Shown here one piece after another: positions 1-14,100 of a stretch of DNA of 64,000 nt. Source of the DNA: Chrysomallon squamiferum (taxonomy: Eukaryota; Mollusca; Gastropoda; Neomphalida; Peltospiridae). Below the pieces are notes generated by a model. That model saw only the letters and a program-made list of their open reading frames with translations, did not search any database and was not told where the DNA came from. Numbering within the stretch: the first letter of the stretch is position 1; each line of letters opens with the position of its first letter. Position numbers and translations under genes: made by a program. Location: the NCBI GenBank assembly GCA_012295275.1, contig CM022665.1, positions 12,639,976-12,703,975 of the forward strand, given 5' to 3'.

Positions 1-83
1 ATTCTAAAGATTCGTTCTATCTACAAATTTGTCTTATTTTATATATATATATATATATATTACTTTTGCTATTGCATTTTCAG

Positions 84-296
84 ACTTTTGTTGTGGAGGT
101 TATCCAGTTTCGTAATGCTTTTGATGCCCAGGGACCAGCAGTTCCTGGTATTCCACCTTCAGAGGCTGTATCTCGACTCCAAGACTTTCAGTCACGATGT
201 ACCCACTATGATGCCAAACGTCGAACCCTGGATTCTGTCTCTAAGCTCTTTGGCATTCCTTGTAAACCATTCCCTGAACTTGACAGAACTGGAGAA
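84..296 (+). CDS. DNHD1: Exon 1 of window: start of linker (DHC_N2) region
   Basis: Residues 1-71, phase 0 to 0, between acceptor ttttcag and donor GAA|gtgagt. It is an internal exon because an intron acceptor precedes it. Helical, pre-linker sequence containing KRRTLDSVSKLFGIP. The 583-bp intron that follows shows nothing recognisable. Confidence 0.85.
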
Positions 297-2739
297 GTGA
301 GTCATGATTTGTTTTTAGCAATTGAAATATAATATAACATGTTCTTTTTGCTGTGTGAAGGCTAATGAATGTAAGGGTATTATTTGAAATAAGCTTAGGA
401 TAATTATATCAGTTTAGATTAAGTTTGATGACCGCTGGGTTTTGTTCCACCTTCATCTAATAGACAATTACTGTTTCATTCATTTCAGTGTGACTTACTA
501 TAAATATTGAAATCATATTTGTTCTTGTATCAACCACAGATTTTTATCGGTATTCAGTCAGTAGTCCTTGTACTTCATGTCAGTAGGATCAGTTATTTTT
601 TTTAAAGGAAAATTTCGGACAATCTGGATTTCATAACTTTCTTTTTATAGAAACCTTTTGTTTATTTCAATACTTAACTTGAAATGCTGGATCTGCTAAA
701 ACATTGTGACAAATATTTTACTAGACTAACACAAAAGATAACATAAGATTTTTGAGAAAAATCTATAATGTTATTTTTAAATAAAAAGGAATAGATAGGA
801 AAATAATATAGACTTTTTTAACATTTAGCAGTATGTATAAGATCTTTAATGTTAAACTTGTCCATTTTTATTTTTTCAGGAATTAGATCTGTTGAGTCAG
901 CTGTATGGCCTGTTTCAGAAGTTTATCAGGTTTGACACTAAGTTTAGGGACACACTGTGGGCAGAAGCTGACCTGGAAGGTGCCTCACAAGAGGTTAGCT
1001 ATTTTTGTTATGTTACAGCCACAGTATAACATTACATACTGCACACAATACAGGAAAAACAACAACAAAGAAAACCCTGTTAAAGTTGATTAACTGAGCA
1101 CTTATTTGCAAGACATACTACTGTCGTATAATATTATTTCTGAGATACAGAGGGTATATTTTTTCTTCCAAATATTCTACAAATTTTTTTTTTTTTAACT
1201 GATTGAACTATTTTACTTCTTTTTCTTTGAATTATTCCTTTCCCTTCTTCCAAGACTGTTTTTTTTTATATAAGACCTTTTCATTGTGAATTTCCATGTT
1301 AATTATATTATACAAATGTAATTATTATTATTTTTCTGATATTAAATATTCTGCAAATTATGATTCAAATAGTATATAAAATTATGTGAAGCAGTCCTTC
1401 ACAGTCTCCTTAAAAGTGAAGTCATTTATATTTCTGGAAATTTCAAAAACAAATTCTATAATTTTTCTCAAATAAGTAAGAAAAAACATTTTCTAGAATT
1501 TGTTTTTTGTTTAAATCACAAATGTTTTTGTTTTTAGGTTGAACTGTACTGGGATGAATGTCTGGCTCTCCCAAGTAAACTCAAAGACTGGGATGCATAC
1601 AATGATCTGAAGACCAAACTACAAACATACCTTGAAGTGTTCCCATTGCTGCACAACCTTGCATCAAAAGTAAGTCATATTTAAACAGTTAAAACAAAGA
1701 TATAAAAGAAAATAAGTGCCAAATATAAGTTTAATATATGATACCCCAGCATGAGAAATAACAGAACTGTAGGATTGTCATATGTTCATGAAATTGTCCA
1801 TATTGCTAACTGTTCCAGGGATTGTAATGCAATGTTCACAGTGTTGCACTATAAGTCTTTTGTTTTTTAATCCTGTCACATTTTACTAATGACTAGTATT
1901 GGGTAAATAAAAATATATTATCTAAACATAATTATAAGTCAATGAAAGAAAATTGTCTTTATTTTACTTCATTATTATACAGATGCAAATTTTCTTTCCT
2001 CTTTATCATGCTTTTTATAAAATGTATGTTAATCTATATATATATATACTAAATATATATTAAAAAATAATAATAATAATAAAAAAAATTATTTCAAAGA
2101 TATCTAAATTTTAAATTCCCATGTTATGATTATTTAGTTTAATTAGATTAAAGAATAATAATTTATTAATAATCTTTAAGCTAAACTAAATAAAAACAAA
2201 AGTTTACATCAAACTAAAATTTGTTTTAATTTCAAGTTATTAATATGTAAAACATTGCAGAAATTATTGTGAGTAAAAACTGAATAGACTTGAATACTTA
2301 AAGTATATTTCAAAGAGATGAAATGATTTTGGTGATGGCTATCAAGGCAAGCCCTAACAGAAAAATATTAATATTAACAATACAATTACAGAAATAATAA
2401 TAATAATAATAAGGGCAATATTTGATGACTATTTATTTGTGAGAAAGAACTGAATTAAACAGCTTTTTTTTTATTGTATTTAAATCTGAGGTAAATGGCT
2501 GTCGATTGAAGAGCTTGAAAAACCTCTATTTACTGTTGACCCTTGCATGAAATTTTTTCAGGTGGTGGTGGTTTTATGGTGATGGAATTTGCATGGATAA
2601 TTGTGTTTTTACTCCTAATTATCTCTTTCAGAAAATTCACATTCAAAATGAGATCAAAACTGTCATTCCAGTAAATATGCAAAAATGAAGACTGTTTGCT
2701 TAGCTCTAAACTATTTTAATAATAACAATAATACTATGA

Positions 2740-2770
<31 letters not shown>

Positions 2771-5700
2771 GTTTTGTCTTTGAACAGCTTCCAAATCAGA
2801 AATATTAATTTGAAAATTAAAATATGCTTTATATATTTTAACCTAAAGTATAATGTTATAATTTTTATCATTTGATACATATGTATGCAGCATGAATCAG
2901 TATGTTTTGCTGGCAAAAAATTTCATCATTCACCAATATATACTCTCACTATCATAAGTAGATATGAAAAAAAGAAAAGCCTTTAAAATGTTCCTTATTT
3001 ATTTATTACACATAATTATTAGCAAAAGTCCATCCACAACTGTTATTGATTTGAGATAAAATATTAATTTCAAAAAGATAAGAAATTTACTTAAAACCTA
3101 CCACAAAAGTTCATATAAAATGCTGCATTCAGATTCATTTTTTAAATAGGCAAATTTGTGAACAGATGTGCTATTTGTATTGGTACATTAAATTATATAT
3201 TTAATAGATAACAATTCTGCATTATTACATAGAAATATGTTAATAAAATGTGGATTTTTTTTTAACTCAAAAAAATATTTATACTTTGGATAATTAGAGT
3301 AACAGTGATATTTACTATACATTTTATTAACTGCATTTCTATGTAGTAAACTTAATTACATTATAAATGTGTGATACATGTTTGCATGTTTCATATTTTG
3401 TACTTAATATTTTGTAAACTGAATGGTTATTGTGTATATGAAAAGAAAAATATAACATACTGAAATAATTAAGCATGAGAGATGAAACAAGAGCTGATTG
3501 TTTGATATTTTATACTAACACACAGTATCAATTTACACTAGGCTGAAAATAAATTTGGGTTACCAGTGAGTATTAAACAACCTTTTAGCTCTGCACTTCC
3601 CATTTCATAAATATTTATTATTGTTACTACTTTTGCCAAGTTTTTCACTTTAGTACTGAAATATGTAAAAATAATGGAAAATAATGTTGTTTTAAATGTG
3701 AAATGGCTTTTGAATTTTTTTGCATGTTTAATGCATAAACTCACCTATGCTATTGGCTTTACTTACAGAACTGCATGATAATTATTATTTTATTTTATTA
3801 TTTATTTATTTATTTTGATTATTTATTATTATTTATTTAATTATTTTAAACCTTTATTTTTGTTATGATTCTTCCATTATAATTTCTGTGTATTTTGTAC
3901 CAGTAGTTTCCTGCTGTTATATAATTCTATTTATTTATTTATTTATTTATTTACTTACTTTTATTATTATTATTATTATTATAACAATATTGCTTATATG
4001 CATGATTTATTATTGCATGTGCAGTTAAAACTTGAACAGTATTGAAACCGATTTTATGTAAACTTATATTAATTAATCAGTACTATTTAGATTAAATATA
4101 TTTAGGTGTCAGTAGATAATGCACAGCATATTTATTTTTAATCACATTTAGATTCCAGATATATTTCTTTATTCATTTTCATTTTAAATTTATTTTTTCC
4201 ACTGTTCATTTACAACACATAAAATACTGTATTGCATTATAATTATTTCATAGAAAGATATTCTTTAAAAATTCAGAAATATCCTTTTAAATTCTAAATG
4301 ATTTTGGTTTTTGTTTGTAATTACAAAAAATAAGAAAAATAATATTTATTATAATTAATTAGCTTTCTGGATAAAATATTTAAATTGTAGTATAATCAAA
4401 ACTTTGGTGATTCATTTCACTGAAATGAGTAGAAATTTTTAAATTGTTTTGATTGGAAATAATTACAAAAAATAAGAAAACTAAAGAAAGGAAGAAAAAT
4501 AATTTTTATTATAATTAATTAGCTTTCTGGATAAAATATTTAAATTATAGTATAATCAAAACTTTGGTGATTCATTTCACTGAAATGAGTTGAAATTTTT
4601 AAATTGTTTTGATTGGAAATACTTTTTTTTCTTTAAATTAAAATAATCTATAATCATCAAATCAACATTCTTATCATTTACTGTGTAGTTATTTTATCAT
4701 TTCTGTATTAACAGGAGATACGAAATCGTCACTGGTTACAAGTTATGCAGGTTACAGGCAGCTCCTTCCAGCTGGAAGGCAACATCTTCAAGCTCTGTCA
4801 TCTTCTTGACATTGGACTCATCAAGTTAGTATTACCAGATTTTATTAATCTTTTGGAGCTTTAAAGTCAAATATTTTTGTCTGATACTTAAGTTTAATAT
4901 AAAAATTCTTATAATTTGTTAAAAAAACAATTTTGAAAGGGCAGGTTGGAAGTGTTGATTTTTATAATATTCTTTTTTGCTAACAAAAATGTCAGCTTTA
5001 TTTCATTTTGGACTTTCAGCATGATTATTATAATTTTTTATATTAAGATTGTGCGATTGTTTCATAAATTCAATTTTTTTTAAAAGAATAAAAAAATGAA
5101 GTGTAAATTGTATTCCTATTTCAGTGATATAGATAATTCAGTGCTTTCATGGATCTGGTAAATGAAATAAATGATTATTATTATATATATATATATTTTA
5201 AACATTTAGAAAAAAAGGTTGATTTTTTTTAAATCAGTAATTTAATAATATTTTAGAAAATAGAAAAAATGTTTTGGAATATTAATATTTCAATCTTAAA
5301 TTTCAAATTTAAAAAAAATAAAAAATTAGACACAAAACAGAGATAGAAGAAATTTGCCGAGGTGCAAGCAGAGAGTTGGAACTGGAAATCAAAATGAGAA
5401 TGACTGAAGAAGAGTGGACTGAGCAGGTTTTGAACTTTGAACATTACAAAAAACGGGGACCAATGTTTCTGGACAAGGTTTTCACCGAACGCTTGTTGGA
5501 ACAACTAGAAGATGCACAGGCTCTGTTGGCCAGCATGCTTACATCACGATACATAGGTCCACTGAGAGATGAGGCTGCCTCCTGGGCTGAGAAGCTAAAA
5601 GAAGTGGCTGAAGTGCTAGAGCTGTGGCTTGAAGTGCAGGATCTGTGGCAGTATCTGGAAGCTGTGTTCAGCAACAGTTTAGCTGTCAGAGTGAGTGGAG

Positions 5701-6153
5701 TAATTTCTGTAGATAGATAGACAGACAGACAGATACAGATACACACATCCACACAAATATTTTTCTTAACACTATATTCATTTTATACAGCTGCCAATGA
5801 CTGTTAAATTAATTTTTAAAAATATACAATGGTAACTACTAATAACAGAAAACTATCACATTGAGAGAATATTTCTAACAACCACATATTTTTCTGTGTA
5901 GAATGTAATTTAAAGTTTGGTACAGTTATACCTTATACTACTGTATTCATATATTATTTATTATAGAACTTGGCATAATTTTATTACCGGAAAATAACAG
6001 TTTGTTTATTTTTGGCCAGGAGCTGCCTCAGGAAGCAAAAAGATTTGCAAGAATTGATAAGGGCTGGACAAAAATGATGAAAAGAGCTTTTGACACCAGA
6101 AATGTCTTACAGGTAAATCTAAGTACACCTGTATTAATTCAAAGATTATTATG

Positions 6154-6194
<41 letters not shown>

Positions 6195-9100
6195 TATTAC
6201 TGATTCTCACTACATACAGAATAGTTATTAATAAAAAAATGTTGTACTTTGTTTTTGTTTTTGTTAAATAATCATTGCTCCTCATTGTTTACCACAGTCA
6301 CAAAGGAATGAAGTTTTTTTTTTTTTTTTCATATGCATCCAAATTTGAATCAAACTACACAAAATATAACATGATGTTTATGTTTTAATTATTTAACTAT
6401 TCATTGTTTTTATCCACTAGTGTTGCTATGGAGGTGAGGTACCAAAAGCAGTTGTGTTACGTCACATTTTTGAGGAACTGGAAATCTGTTTCAAATCACT
6501 GGTTGGTTACCTGGACAACAAAAGGAGAGCATTTCCAAGATTCTTCTTTGTTTCTGATCCCATATTACTCTCTGTGCTCAGCCGTCCCAATGACCTAGAG
6601 TCTGTCCGTCCACATTTGAGGTCTGTCTAATTCTCATTAATACTGGTATTTTTGGTTTGCGGGCAGTTCAGTTTTAAGTTTTTTTGGAGGGCATTTGCAG
6701 TAGGCCGAAAGGAATTAATTAAATAATATTTACGTATACAGATTTTATATAAGAATGGATTCTTTTTGTATTTTTTAAAATATTAATTCATTATTTTTTC
6801 AAACAAATGTGAAATGCTTTATAGTTACCAGTCAGTAAATTTTCATAATAAGTCACATATAGATTTTTTATTTTTTATAAATTAATAAATAAAATGGTGA
6901 TTCTTTAAGAATTTATAACTATGATCATAGTAATTTTAACTAATTTTGACTAAAATAATTTGGGCATCTGCATCAACCATCCTATATTTTATTGATCATT
7001 TCTTTTTCTTTTTTTTATAATGAAATTTTCAGCATCTCAAAAATTACATCCACCATAGTAAAGTTGCCCCTACTTTTCCACATTCATTGCTCTGCTTTAT
7101 ATTACATAGTCCAAATAAACAATTTTTTCTTATTAATTAATAAAAATATTTATCTAAATATATATTCCCCCCACTCCCGCAGGTCTGTTTTCAGTGAGAT
7201 ATTTGATGTGAAACTAGAAAAAGCAATGGAAGATGATGAAGATGATGATCGTGCCAAAACTCCCCGCAGTACCTCATACCCTGACAAAAGTCGATCATCC
7301 AGTGTTTCTCCCATGCAGAGACACGACACTCCTCCAAGAATTGACAAAAGACTGACACACGTCTATGTAAGTGAACAGAATTATTATTCTTTATTTGAGG
7401 ATAAATATTTAATCAGTATATGTTTGGAGTGGTAGACAGTAATATTAGAAGAGTGTTGTTTTATGACTGATCTATTTAAAGGCATCTATATAATATATTA
7501 ATTTTTATCAGCAGGTTTTGTGGATGTACAATAACATTAAATAAACAGTGTTTTTTCTTTTTTTTACTTTACGAATGATCTTATTTAAAGGCCTGTATCT
7601 AAATATATTCTCATTGGTGATGGTTTAATGATATAGGATTTTGTATAAAACTATTTTATGAAGTGTTTGTTTAGTAAATATTAAATTAGAATATATCTTG
7701 TACATGTTTGGGAAATATTACCATTATATTATAGATACTACAATTCTGATTTATAATGGGTTTTTATCAGAATGAGAAAATCTTTTCAAGTTCTGTTCTT
7801 TTACAAGTCTGATAAAGCCATAAATTTGTAATTACTATTTAATATTTCAAAATTGACCTTTATTTTTACCTACATGAATAAAAGTCAAAAGTGACATCTT
7901 TTATGATTGGTATGATGGTATAATCTGAAGCAGTGATGATTACAAAAATGATTCCTATGGCAGCCAATAACTGTTAAAAATTATTGCGTGATTAAAGCAA
8001 TTTGATTTGATCCTGATTGTGATGAAATTTAAGTAAAGACAAAATATAAAAATTGTTTTGAAGTAAAGTACTGGGTAATACTAAAGTGATTCGCATAGCC
8101 ATTTAATACATTTTCATTAAAAAAAGAACAAATTAAATTGTCTTTATTTGTAAAATAAAAAAAATTAAAAAAATTAAATCAACTGAATTAAATTGATGCT
8201 GTTTGATAAAACTACAGTGTAGAGAATAATCAGAAATTATGTTATTAATTGCAAACCCAGAGTTCCCAAAACTGATAAAACTGGTAATCAAAGTGAATTG
8301 AGTTGATGCTGATTAGTAAGTATCATTAATAAAGTAATAAGAAATTATATTGATAATGTGAGACTTGGAGTATTATCTAAATTTATCTATGTTAATCAAT
8401 TAATGCTTATTGTAACAAAACTAAAGTTGAGAAAAAAATGAGAGGCAATAATGCTAATCCTTAGGTATTACTAAAATTGATGATTAAGTGAACTTAGCTG
8501 ATTCTGACTGTGACCAGATTAATACTGGTAATGTGAAACTTTGATTATTACAAAACTGAACTTAAGAAAATAATGACAGTTATGATTATGAAACTTTGAG
8601 TATTAACAAGCTACAGTAATCGAGAGAAATAATTCAGAAAATTATAACATGATCATATTAATGTGGAGCTTTGAGTCTTATCAAAATTTTATCAAACCAT
8701 GGTAATCACTTGATGCTGATTATGACAAAACTAATTTAAGGGAAAATCTGAGAATAATGAGAGACACATCACAGGTAGAGGTAGTCAGAGTTTTAAGCAT
8801 AGTGGAGCTGTAAGGAGAGTAAGTTGGAATGTCTTTAATTTTGTTGTGTGTGCAGCTTCACTCAACTTTCACCTGAATATATTTACTGCTTAATAATGTT
8901 ACTTGCTGTGGACAACCAAAAAAAAAAGTAAATGCACTCACATTCCAGCAAGTTTCAGTCTTTTAAAGTCTTACCATGTTTCTTAAAAAAAAAAAAAAAT
9001 ATATATATATAAAGCATGGATTTAGAAATTTCATTATATTCAGCTCTGTTTCACATATATGCTGTCATTTTGTCCTTCAAAAATGTATTCAAATTCAAGC

Positions 9101-10203
9101 CAGTTTTAGTTTCTTCTAAATATTATCCTTTTTTGCTTAAAATAAATAAGCAATTTTGAATTTAAAATATTTATCAGTTTAAGATGTGCAGCAGATATTG
9201 GTTTATTTTATATATAATAGAAATCATTTTTTACATTTAATAGTTTAAAAATATATGTATCAAAAGTGTAAAAAAAAATAATTAACTACTGAAATTTTTA
9301 AATCAAAAAGTAATAAGCTAGTGTTAATTGTGTTATATATATTTAATAATCTTAAAGTAACTTTTAATGTTGTTATTTTGTGCTAATAAAGCTGATTTAA
9401 CTCATCAGTTTGCAGATAAAAATATAATAAGTTGTTTTTGTTTCATTTTTAATTCTAAAAATACGTTTGAGTTAATTCTAACGGTAGCAGAAATCTGAAT
9501 AACTGAAACACAATCGCTTTTAAATATATATAAACATAATGAAGGTAAATAATATGTCGATCATTCATATACATCATTTAAATTTATTTCAAAATTATCT
9601 TTCATATAGGATTTTTAAAGAAACTGATTTTTTTTTAGTACTTTTATCAGCTGGTTTGTCAAGTCTAGTAATATAAAACAATTCTTCAGAATAAATAAAT
9701 ATATAAATCATATATAATTTTTTATATATATATATTATAGTATGTCAAAAGACACTGCACTATAGTGCACGTTTATCTGCTTGTTATAGCATTTTGTGTA
9801 TATATATACCACCCATATATTATTTTGCATCATAAACAGATGGTAATTCACATGTTTCTTTAATTTTTAATTTTACTATCACTATTATTATTTTTTTTCT
9901 TCTTCATTTTCAATTTCATATTGAAAATTTATTTATTTATTTATTTATTTATTTATTATTATCATCATTGCCATCATTATCACAATCATACATGTTCAAA
10001 TAAAAATGTATACTTAAATGATTGTTACTTCATTCAGAATTACTGGAAAAAACCAGAGGTATATTTTTCTTCTATGCATATTTAGTAATTTGTAGTATAT
10101 TTGTGCAATATTTTATATATAGCTATTATTATTTTCAGACATTTTGTTTTATCTTAGTTATTAGATAGGTAGATATATATAGATAGATAGATAGGTAGGT
10201 AGG

Positions 10204-10258
<55 letters not shown>

Positions 10259-10399
10259 ACAGACAGACAGACAGACAGACCTATAGACAGGTAATCAAAT
10301 AGTCAAGCTTTATATGATTAGAGGGAAAAAACAGATACTTTGAATTTTATATTTAAAATTACACTTTAATTATTGAAATGTTAACAAACTTACACATGC

Positions 10400-10440
<41 letters not shown>

Positions 10441-11101
10441 ATTTAATATCATGAAAGAAGTAAATAATGATATATATATGACTGATTTGACTTTAGATTT
10501 TGCCATTTCCTTTTTTTTGCTATTCTTTCTATGCTTGAATGAAAAGCTTCTTTAGTACTAATTTTAATATTTAAATATGCATTATGGTTTTGCACAGATT
10601 TCAAGGTAAGCTTCTAAAAGCTTATAGCTTTGATATGCAGAAACTTACACATGACTTATTTTAATTCTGATATAACTATTACTTTTTTCATTAAAAAAAA
10701 AGAAATTATAAAAAAAAGCATTTTATTTGCTATAATAATTCAGATAGAATAATTAATAATATTAATTAGATATTTATTTTCTGTACGTCTTGTTCTTTGT
10801 GAAAAAACAAAACAAAACAAATTAGGATGCAAGGGACCGTTTTTCAACTCCTTCCTTGAAAGGTTCTAGTCTTACTATGGACTCGTCGTTCACTCAGCTA
10901 GGACGTATGTGTGAAAGTAGATCAAATAAGTCAGTAAGACAGAAATGTGCAGTTTGTGTTCACTTGTCAAAACTAGCACTCACTGACGTCTTTTCAGGTT
11001 TCTCAATTGTAAGTTGAATTGAAACCATGTTCTGTTTATAACTTTCACTGGATTTTTTTCTTCAGCATGAGACTATTATACTTCTGTTTTGTTATTTAAT
11101 T

Positions 11102-11144
<43 letters not shown>

Positions 11145-14100
11145 TTTTTCATTATTTGCGTTTTAAAATAAAATAAGATATTACATGTTTTGGGTTTTTA
11201 TTGCAATTACTTTCTTTTAAACTAGGTATTGTTTTGTGTTCTTAAATCTTAATATTATTATTATTAAATGTTTTATTGGTTTAAATTTATTCTTAAGATT
11301 GTTCACTTAGTATTTTGTTACTAATTTTTCATTTACTTATTTATCAAAAGCTACCTTTGTCTTTAACATTTTTATTACCATTTATATCAGATGGCTGCAT
11401 ATTCAAGAGCATCTACACATTAATTTTAAACACTTTAAATCATTATATTTTATACATACATTTCCTTACTCTCAACAAAAATATTTTATTATTACAATTA
11501 GCTGACAGAAACTGATAGATAATAACTTTTGTCTGCATTGTTTTATATATTTTTCTTTTAAATAAAAGATTGATGTATATTGTATATTAATTATTTAAAT
11601 TTTATTATGGAAAATTAGATAAAAGTGATTCACAATCAAGATATTTGCAAGAATTCTATTAATTTTGAAAGATTATTACTTCTTAAATCAAATATATTGT
11701 GTTTATAAATAATAGGTAATTCATTTATTAACAAGTAGTAAACAGAAATATAGACAAAAGCATAACTGTATATTAATTCAATATAATAATTGTGTTAATA
11801 TATTATCCTTTAAAATATCTTCTGAACTGAATGCTTGAAAATATTTATTAATTTAAAAAAAGGAAATTTATGATCTGATAATTTTAAAAAAATTGTATTT
11901 GTTTGTTATTTTTTTGGATCATTTGTTCTTGTTTTATTATTATTGTTGCTTTCATTGTTGTTATTAATTTTTAAATTATTATTGTTGTTGTTATTTTTAT
12001 GATTACCATCACCATTATTATTGTCAATGTTTCAAATATCAAATTAATATAAAAAAAAAAAACCTGAGAGAAACCATGAAATCATCCACTAAACAAATAA
12101 TATAAAAAATTATATTCTGGTTTGTTTAGGAAAGAATAAAAAGACTCTATTTACAGGAATTTTTAGTTATAATTATAAAATATTAAAATTCAAACTTTTA
12201 GAGCATGAACCCAAGTTCATTGCAGAATGTTCCTACAATGCTGCCCTCAGAGGGCCTCGTGGATGATGTCATTGTCATGGATGCCACTGCTGTTCAGAGT
12301 GTTGATGGGGAGCGCCTGGTTCTTCAGGAGAAGGTTGGTTTAAAAATATCTTTCTTCTTGCCAACTTCAGTCACTTTAGTACACAATATGTCAACAGGTT
12401 GTTTTCATTTATCAATTTATATTCCAATCGGTGCTATAAAGCTATTTTATAAGATGTGTTAAATTAATGCCTGACTATGGGAAGGTGCTCATAAAATACT
12501 CCTTTCTGATAACTGGCAACAATAATTTTCATTTCTTTTAATTTTTCTTAAATTTTTATTCCTAAGTGACATTATCAGTTAAATAATAATAAACTAAGAT
12601 TTTATATTTTTTAGATTAATAAAATTTTTCTTTATCAGTGCTGTTTTCTGTTGAATTAACAAGTTATAAGAACTAAATAATGTTCATCTCCTTCAGTTTA
12701 TTTTCTTTTTATTTCTAAGTGCCTATTTAAATTAATTTAAAACTTTCCATTGAATATAATGCACAAGTATCAAAATTGGAATTAGTGTACTCAGTTTTAT
12801 TTTATCTATTATTTACAAATTATGTTCATTTACTGTTTGTTTCTAGGTAACTCTCGTTGATGGGGTGGAGGTTTGGTTGAGCAAATTAAGAGATTCTGTT
12901 GGCAAGACTCTTCATGACATGAATGTCAGTGTCATTCAGGACTGCATGAATGGAGTTCCAATGGAGGAATTTGCAGCAAAAGTAATTTTTTAATTTCATT
13001 TTAGTTTTTTATAGATTTATTATATTTTATTTTTACTTTGTCAGAATAATTTTTTTATTTTTTATTTTTATTTTTATACATTATTCATATGCTTTTTTAT
13101 TCAATTTAGTTTTAATTGTATCTATTTTTATTTTATTTAAAAAAAATTATTTATATATCCAATGTTAATTGTATTTCAGTATCCAATACTCATTTTTATT
13201 TTAATAGATCAATTATGTTATTTGATGTAATTTAATTTTAATTAAATTTTATTTACTTTACTTCACTTATTTTACTTTTATTTTTACTTATCTTCACTTT
13301 ATTTTACTTCAGTTTACTTTACTTTACTTTTCTTTATTTTATTTTATTGTTTTTTTTAAATATTTCGTCATTTATGTTATTATAATTTTATTTTAGTATC
13401 CTACACAAGTGTGCAGAATTGGAATGCTCTTTAACTGGACAAAAGATTGTGAACTAGGAATCACTGATGTAAAGACTGATCGCAAAGCTCTACACATAAC
13501 TCTGAGAAAACACATCTCTGCAACCAACAAAATCTGTTCCACTCTTACTCGTGGTGCTTGGAAAACTTTAGAAGACCCAATGTTGCCAATGCACAAAAAC
13601 AGGCTGGAGTGTATGCTAACTGTAAGTTTTCACTAACATTTTCACTATATTTTGTTTCTTCTTTTATAATTTATAATTATTTTATTTATTGGATAAGATT
13701 CCTAATTATGTTGTGCTAGATTTAAAAATGAAATGTAAAATTATACTAAATAATGAATTAAAGATAATTTCATTTCATTATAATATATATATTATCATTG
13801 TTATTATTATTATTATAGGTTGGATTTTTTGTTGGAATGTCAGTATTGATTTTATTGTAATTAAAAAAAAAATTGGATACAAAATTTTAAAATGTTCTTG
13901 TAAATTTTACACCTTTGTTTTAGTCTGAAATAGGAAATACATTTTTTTTTACTTTAAATGTGTTTCTTTATTTTCAGCAATCACTGTTTCTGAGAGACAT
14001 TTTGGACAGCATTGTTACAAGAAAGCTGCGTGAAGTAACAGATTTTGAGTGGAGACGAAGCATTCGATGTTACTACCAGCCTGTTGGTTAGTTTTTTGAT

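Larger units (their letters stand above)
7367..12201 (+). other. 4.8-kb region between exons 8 and 11
   Basis: Holds a diverged tandem array (7900-8770), GATA/GACA and CA microsatellites, a TTTA tract and two small exons (10038-10058, 10826-10933). No other coding signal seen. Confidence 0.65.

Noticed and set aside
5338-5340. The cag at 5338-5340 as acceptor for exon 5
   Set aside because: Starting at 5341 breaks frame with exon 4; the tag at 5327-5329 keeps frame and restores the conserved linker helix.
12371-12397. 27-nt segment between ttcag and gttgtt just after exon 11
   Set aside because: It contains TAG in the required frame, and the intron before it would be under 40 nt.
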